Source: Bacteroidales bacterium (GTDB lineage: Bacteria; Bacteroidota; Bacteroidia; Bacteroidales; JAADJA01). Taken from it: 17,838 bases of DNA. Made by a program: the position numbers and the translations under genes. Position 1 is the first letter of the stretch. Every line of letters begins with the position of its first letter. The stretch lies in contig JAOZLR010000008.1 of the NCBI GenBank assembly GCA_029934735.1, positions 1 through 17,838 of the forward strand. The letters are read 5' to 3'. Below the pieces are notes generated by a model. That model was not told the origin of the DNA. It was given only the letters and a program-made list of their open reading frames with translations, and did no database searches. Shown here in pieces: positions 15,418 to 17,838 of this stretch.

Positions 15418-17196
15418 TTATTCCACAATAAACTTAGCTCTTGCTATGTTACCTCCTTGCACTGACAGCCGTATAAAATAGAGCCCTTTTGCCCAATTCC
15501 GGACATCAATCCTCACACTGTGCTTTGTAGCAGGAACAGTAGATTCAAATACTTTATCACCATAAATATCAACCACACAAATAGTTGACCCTGCTGTTAT
15601 CAAATTTGCAAAAGATTTAGCTTCTAGCCAGTTAGTAGCAGGATTTGGATAAATTTTTAATTTGGAATCCGGGCTATTAAGAGTTTCTATGCTCAATGAT
15701 TTTTCAAGAATAAAATCGGCTACTTTTGGAAAATGATCGGAAGAATTTCTTGTATCATATTCTGCAAGTCCATACTGATCAAGTCTTCCCTGCGTCATCA
15801 CTTCTGTTTGGAGTGTAAATGCCTTTTCAACCTCCGTTACACTATTGGAAAAAATCATATAATCAAGTCTGCCAGGCGGATATGAACCTTCGTCATTTCG
15901 CCACGTATATGCCATTCGTTTATCTGTCTGGCGCGAAATTAAGTCCTCTATATCGCTATTATCCCAATCGGGTGGCCCACCTGATCCAAAAGTAGCAGTA
16001 TTCTGAATATCTCCTGATATCAGGGTTGTTAATTGCTGAGAAAGTCCCACAAGGTTTAAATCACCCATAAGTACAAATGGTGTGTTCTGAGGTAAATCAA
16101 TATCACCTCCGGTTGTTTTGGCATCCAGCATAAACGAAACAAAAGCATCAGCTTCCAATTGCCGCCCAATATCATTATCGCAACAACTAAAATGCGCCCC
16201 CACAACCAATATATCGTGTTTATATATATCAGGAAGCTCAACTAAACAAGCTGTTATCCGCTTTTCAGGATAAACAAGCCAGCTCTGAACAATTGGATAT
16301 TTCGATGCAATAATATTTGCGCCATCCTGCTTAACAGAGTACCAGCCATTTGCATTCCCGGTTGGGAGATTTGTATCCAGGAAATTTTTAGCTGTTGTTG
16401 CTGTTGTATTCCAGCATTCATTAATCGTTATAATGTCAGGTGCTATGGCTGTAAATATTCTTGAGAGGCCGGGGAGGCGTTCCGGATCATCCAATCCGCC
16501 AATATTATTAACAAAATCATTTTTTATATTATATGACATCAGTCGCACAAGGTCATCATCATCTTTCTGAATAAGAATGGGATCAGGAGGCTCAACATTT
16601 GAATTATCGAAAATATAAGTAAACAGCTCTCCTTCATTGGGAATGATATCGCCATTTGTAATATAATTGGCAAAACACAACTTGATTGTATCACTTGTAA
16701 AAAGGTAATCATTACCATTAGGTTTTATATGCCGTCCTATTGCTATTTCGAAGGAGGTACTGGTTATAGTTGGCAAAACTCTCAACTGAATATCAGAAAA
16801 ACTAATATACTCCCAGGTGCTTCCTTCATTCAAATATCCGTACTTTTGACCAAAATTCCAATCCATCTCCGATCCAATTCCATTTATCTGCCAACCTGTA
16901 CCAGGGTTATTATCCGTATCAATGTCCAGATAAATTTCATTATTGTCTGTTAGGTCTATTTCAGTACTAAAGTCAATTTTAATAAACAGAAAATCATTAT
17001 CATTTGTAACTGTAAATTTCAAAAAATCTATATCTTCACCTATAAGTTGCTCGTCCTCCTGAAATAAAAATGCATTTTCCCAATCACCATAGAGTCCATC
17101 AATGCAAATAGGTAGCGCCTGAGGTTTGCCTGGTATTGAGATGCATATTAAACCTAAAAATACAATTCCTGTTTTTATTAATTTATGAATAAGCAT
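15418..17196 (-). CDS. Secreted CBM9-like + endonuclease/exonuclease/phosphatase protein with T9SS sorting tail
   Basis: The 592-residue protein has a signal peptide (1-27) and an N-terminal CBM9/DOMON-like beta-sandwich (about 30-205, with LDIDTDNNPGTGW at 90-102). The EEP-superfamily catalytic domain spans about 216-498 and ends in a T9SS type A sorting domain (about 511-592; KIYPNPATN, then DIYGDKVFES, ending KGLYFIRLSVQGG plus about ten residues). All EEP catalytic positions look present: N223, E260, H335, D379/N381, D445 and D487-H488. The enzyme should hydrolyse phosphodiester or phosphomonoester bonds (nucleic acid, phospholipid or sugar phosphate), but the substrate cannot be read from sequence. 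The tail directs it through T9SS to the cell surface or medium. It is transcribed alone; a weak -7-like site lies at 17201-17208. Confidence 0.88.
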   Translation of the reverse strand: MLIHKLIKTGIVFLGLICISIPGKPQALPICIDGLYGDWENAFLFQEDEQLIGEDIDFLKFTVTNDNDFLFIKIDFSTEIDLTDNNEIYLDIDTDNNPGTGWQINGIGSEMDWNFGQKYGYLNEGSTWEYISFSDIQLRVLPTITSTSFEIAIGRHIKPNGNDYLFTSDTIKLCFANYITNGDIIPNEGELFTYIFDNSNVEPPDPILIQKDDDDLVRLMSYNIKNDFVNNIGGLDDPERLPGLSRIFTAIAPDIITINECWNTTATTAKNFLDTNLPTGNANGWYSVKQDGANIIASKYPIVQSWLVYPEKRITACLVELPDIYKHDILVVGAHFSCCDNDIGRQLEADAFVSFMLDAKTTGGDIDLPQNTPFVLMGDLNLVGLSQQLTTLISGDIQNTATFGSGGPPDWDNSDIEDLISRQTDKRMAYTWRNDEGSYPPGRLDYMIFSNSVTEVEKAFTLQTEVMTQGRLDQYGLAEYDTRNSSDHFPKVADFILEKSLSIETLNSPDSKLKIYPNPATNWLEAKSFANLITAGSTICVVDIYGDKVFESTVPATKHSVRIDVRNWAKGLYFIRLSVQGGNIARAKFIVE

Positions 17197-17405
17197 TTCG
17201 CAATAATATTTTACTATAATACAATTAACAATTGGTAAAACTATAAAATTATATACTATCAGAAATATTTATTTTTTTGATCCTTTATTCCATCCGGTCA
17301 TCTGACCCATTCAGTCGGGGACGGGCAGGTTATAATCCTTTTATATAAGAACGCGGCTTAATAGAAATATGTGGTACACCAAAAAAAACAAATCAAAATT
17401 TATCT

Positions 17406-17413
17406 TACTTTTG
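17406..17413 (+). promoter_or_regulatory. -7 promoter box of the DHH phosphoesterase gene
   Basis: TACTTTTG is an exact TAnnTTTG match, 27 bases before the ATG at 17441. No -33 TTTG is visible at the usual distance. The rest of 17197-17405 is AT-rich except for a GC-richer patch at about 17288-17335; no gene was seen there. Confidence 0.55.
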
Positions 17414-17440
17414 CGCCTTATTTTAAAATATGATTGATTA

Positions 17441-17838
17441 ATGACTTTAGATTTTTTAGTATTAACAGATATACTTTCGCAGAGAAAGAACATAGTAATA
17501 ATTTCGCACTCAAACCCCGACGGTGATTCTGTAGGCTCATCACTCGGGCTGTATCATTTCCTGAATGCTTATGGACACAAAGCTGTTGTTATCGTACCAA
17601 ACAAATATCCCGATTTTCTTGCGTGGATTCCGGGAGAAGAAAGCATTCTGATCTATGACAAAGATAAAAAGCAGTCAAATAAAATCCTGAAAGAAGCTGA
17701 CATCATTTTCTGTCTCGACCACAACGCACCATCACGAATTGGAGAAATGGAAGAAGCATTTAAAAAGGCAGAAGGAATAAAGATAATGATTGACCACCAC
17801 ATAAATCCAGACCTTACGGCTTATGACTTCTCTTTTTC
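17441..17838 (+). CDS. DHH-family phosphoesterase (NrnA-like), 3' truncated
   Basis: The first 132 residues of a DHH-superfamily phosphoesterase are present. Visible metal-binding motifs are HSNPDGDSVGSSLG (23-36), the Asp in CLDHNA (91-96) and the name-giving DHH at 118-120 (IDHH). This fits the NrnA group, which degrades nano-RNA and/or removes phosphate from pAp in the cytoplasm, cofactored by Mn2+. The C-terminal DHHA1 domain lies outside the window, so the exact subfamily is not settled. The start at 17441 places the first motif at the usual distance; an ATG at 17430 stops after three codons. Confidence 0.9.
   Translation, partial: MTLDFLVLTDILSQRKNIVIISHSNPDGDSVGSSLGLYHFLNAYGHKAVVIVPNKYPDFLAWIPGEESILIYDKDKKQSNKILKEADIIFCLDHNAPSRIGEMEEAFKKAEGIKIMIDHHINPDLTAYDFSF

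Noticed and set aside
17288..17335. GC-richer patch containing GGTC-ATCT-GACC as a terminator or repeat
   Set aside because: The stem is only 4-5 bp with no following T run, and no second copy was found in the window.

Overview
The window looks like chromosomal DNA of a member of the Bacteroidetes, probably a Bacteroidales- or Flavobacteriia-like lineage. It is AT-rich. Several genes have a -7 box of the Bacteroidetes type (TAnnTTTG) just upstream, and Shine-Dalgarno sequences are not obvious. The SecD/SecF-type translocase, the long PurM variant, a TPR/PD40/OmpA protein and a secreted protein with a type IX secretion (T9SS) sorting tail all fit this phylum. Fourteen genes are visible, two of them cut by the window edges (secDF at the left, a DHH phosphoesterase at the right). 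No tRNA, rRNA, CRISPR array, transposase or phage gene was seen.

Layout. (i) 1-4768, plus strand, is an envelope and export block. It holds the end of secDF with a clear terminator, then tatA with its own promoter, a secreted TPR/PD40/OmpA protein similar in architecture to T9SS PorE, and a closely linked four-helix membrane protein of unknown function. (ii) 4769-6807 holds a palindromic intergenic element, a Bacteroidetes-type purM (+) and nadD (-), which converge. (iii) 6840-9528 is a plus-strand group: a DUF1858 + double DUF2249 protein, a 12-helix heme-copper-oxidase/NnrS-like membrane protein and a MIP18/DUF59 iron-sulfur assembly protein. It has a good promoter and a 13-bp palindrome near the expected transcription start. 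The combination suggests nitrosative stress or Fe-S maintenance, which is inference. (iv) 9529-13334 holds a second copy of the palindromic element in inverted orientation, then a minus-strand pair: a secreted six-hairpin glycosidase followed by a membrane-anchored MutS-like ATPase. (v) 13474-15390 is a multi-pass GT-C-like membrane protein that seems to start with TTG. It converges with a secreted CBM9-like + endonuclease/exonuclease/phosphatase protein bearing a T9SS tail (15418-17196, -). (vi) 17441 to the end is the start of a DHH-family phosphoesterase.

The points most worth a second look are these. The OmpA-family protein has a C-terminal domain that reads like a retropepsin-type aspartic protease fold with the catalytic Asp-Thr-Gly destroyed. 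Two copies of a nested palindromic element of about 110-130 nt occur in opposite orientation, with outer stems preserved by different bases. The DUF2249/HCO-like/DUF59 group is the third. A membrane-embedded MutS homologue linked to a periplasmic glycosidase is the fourth.
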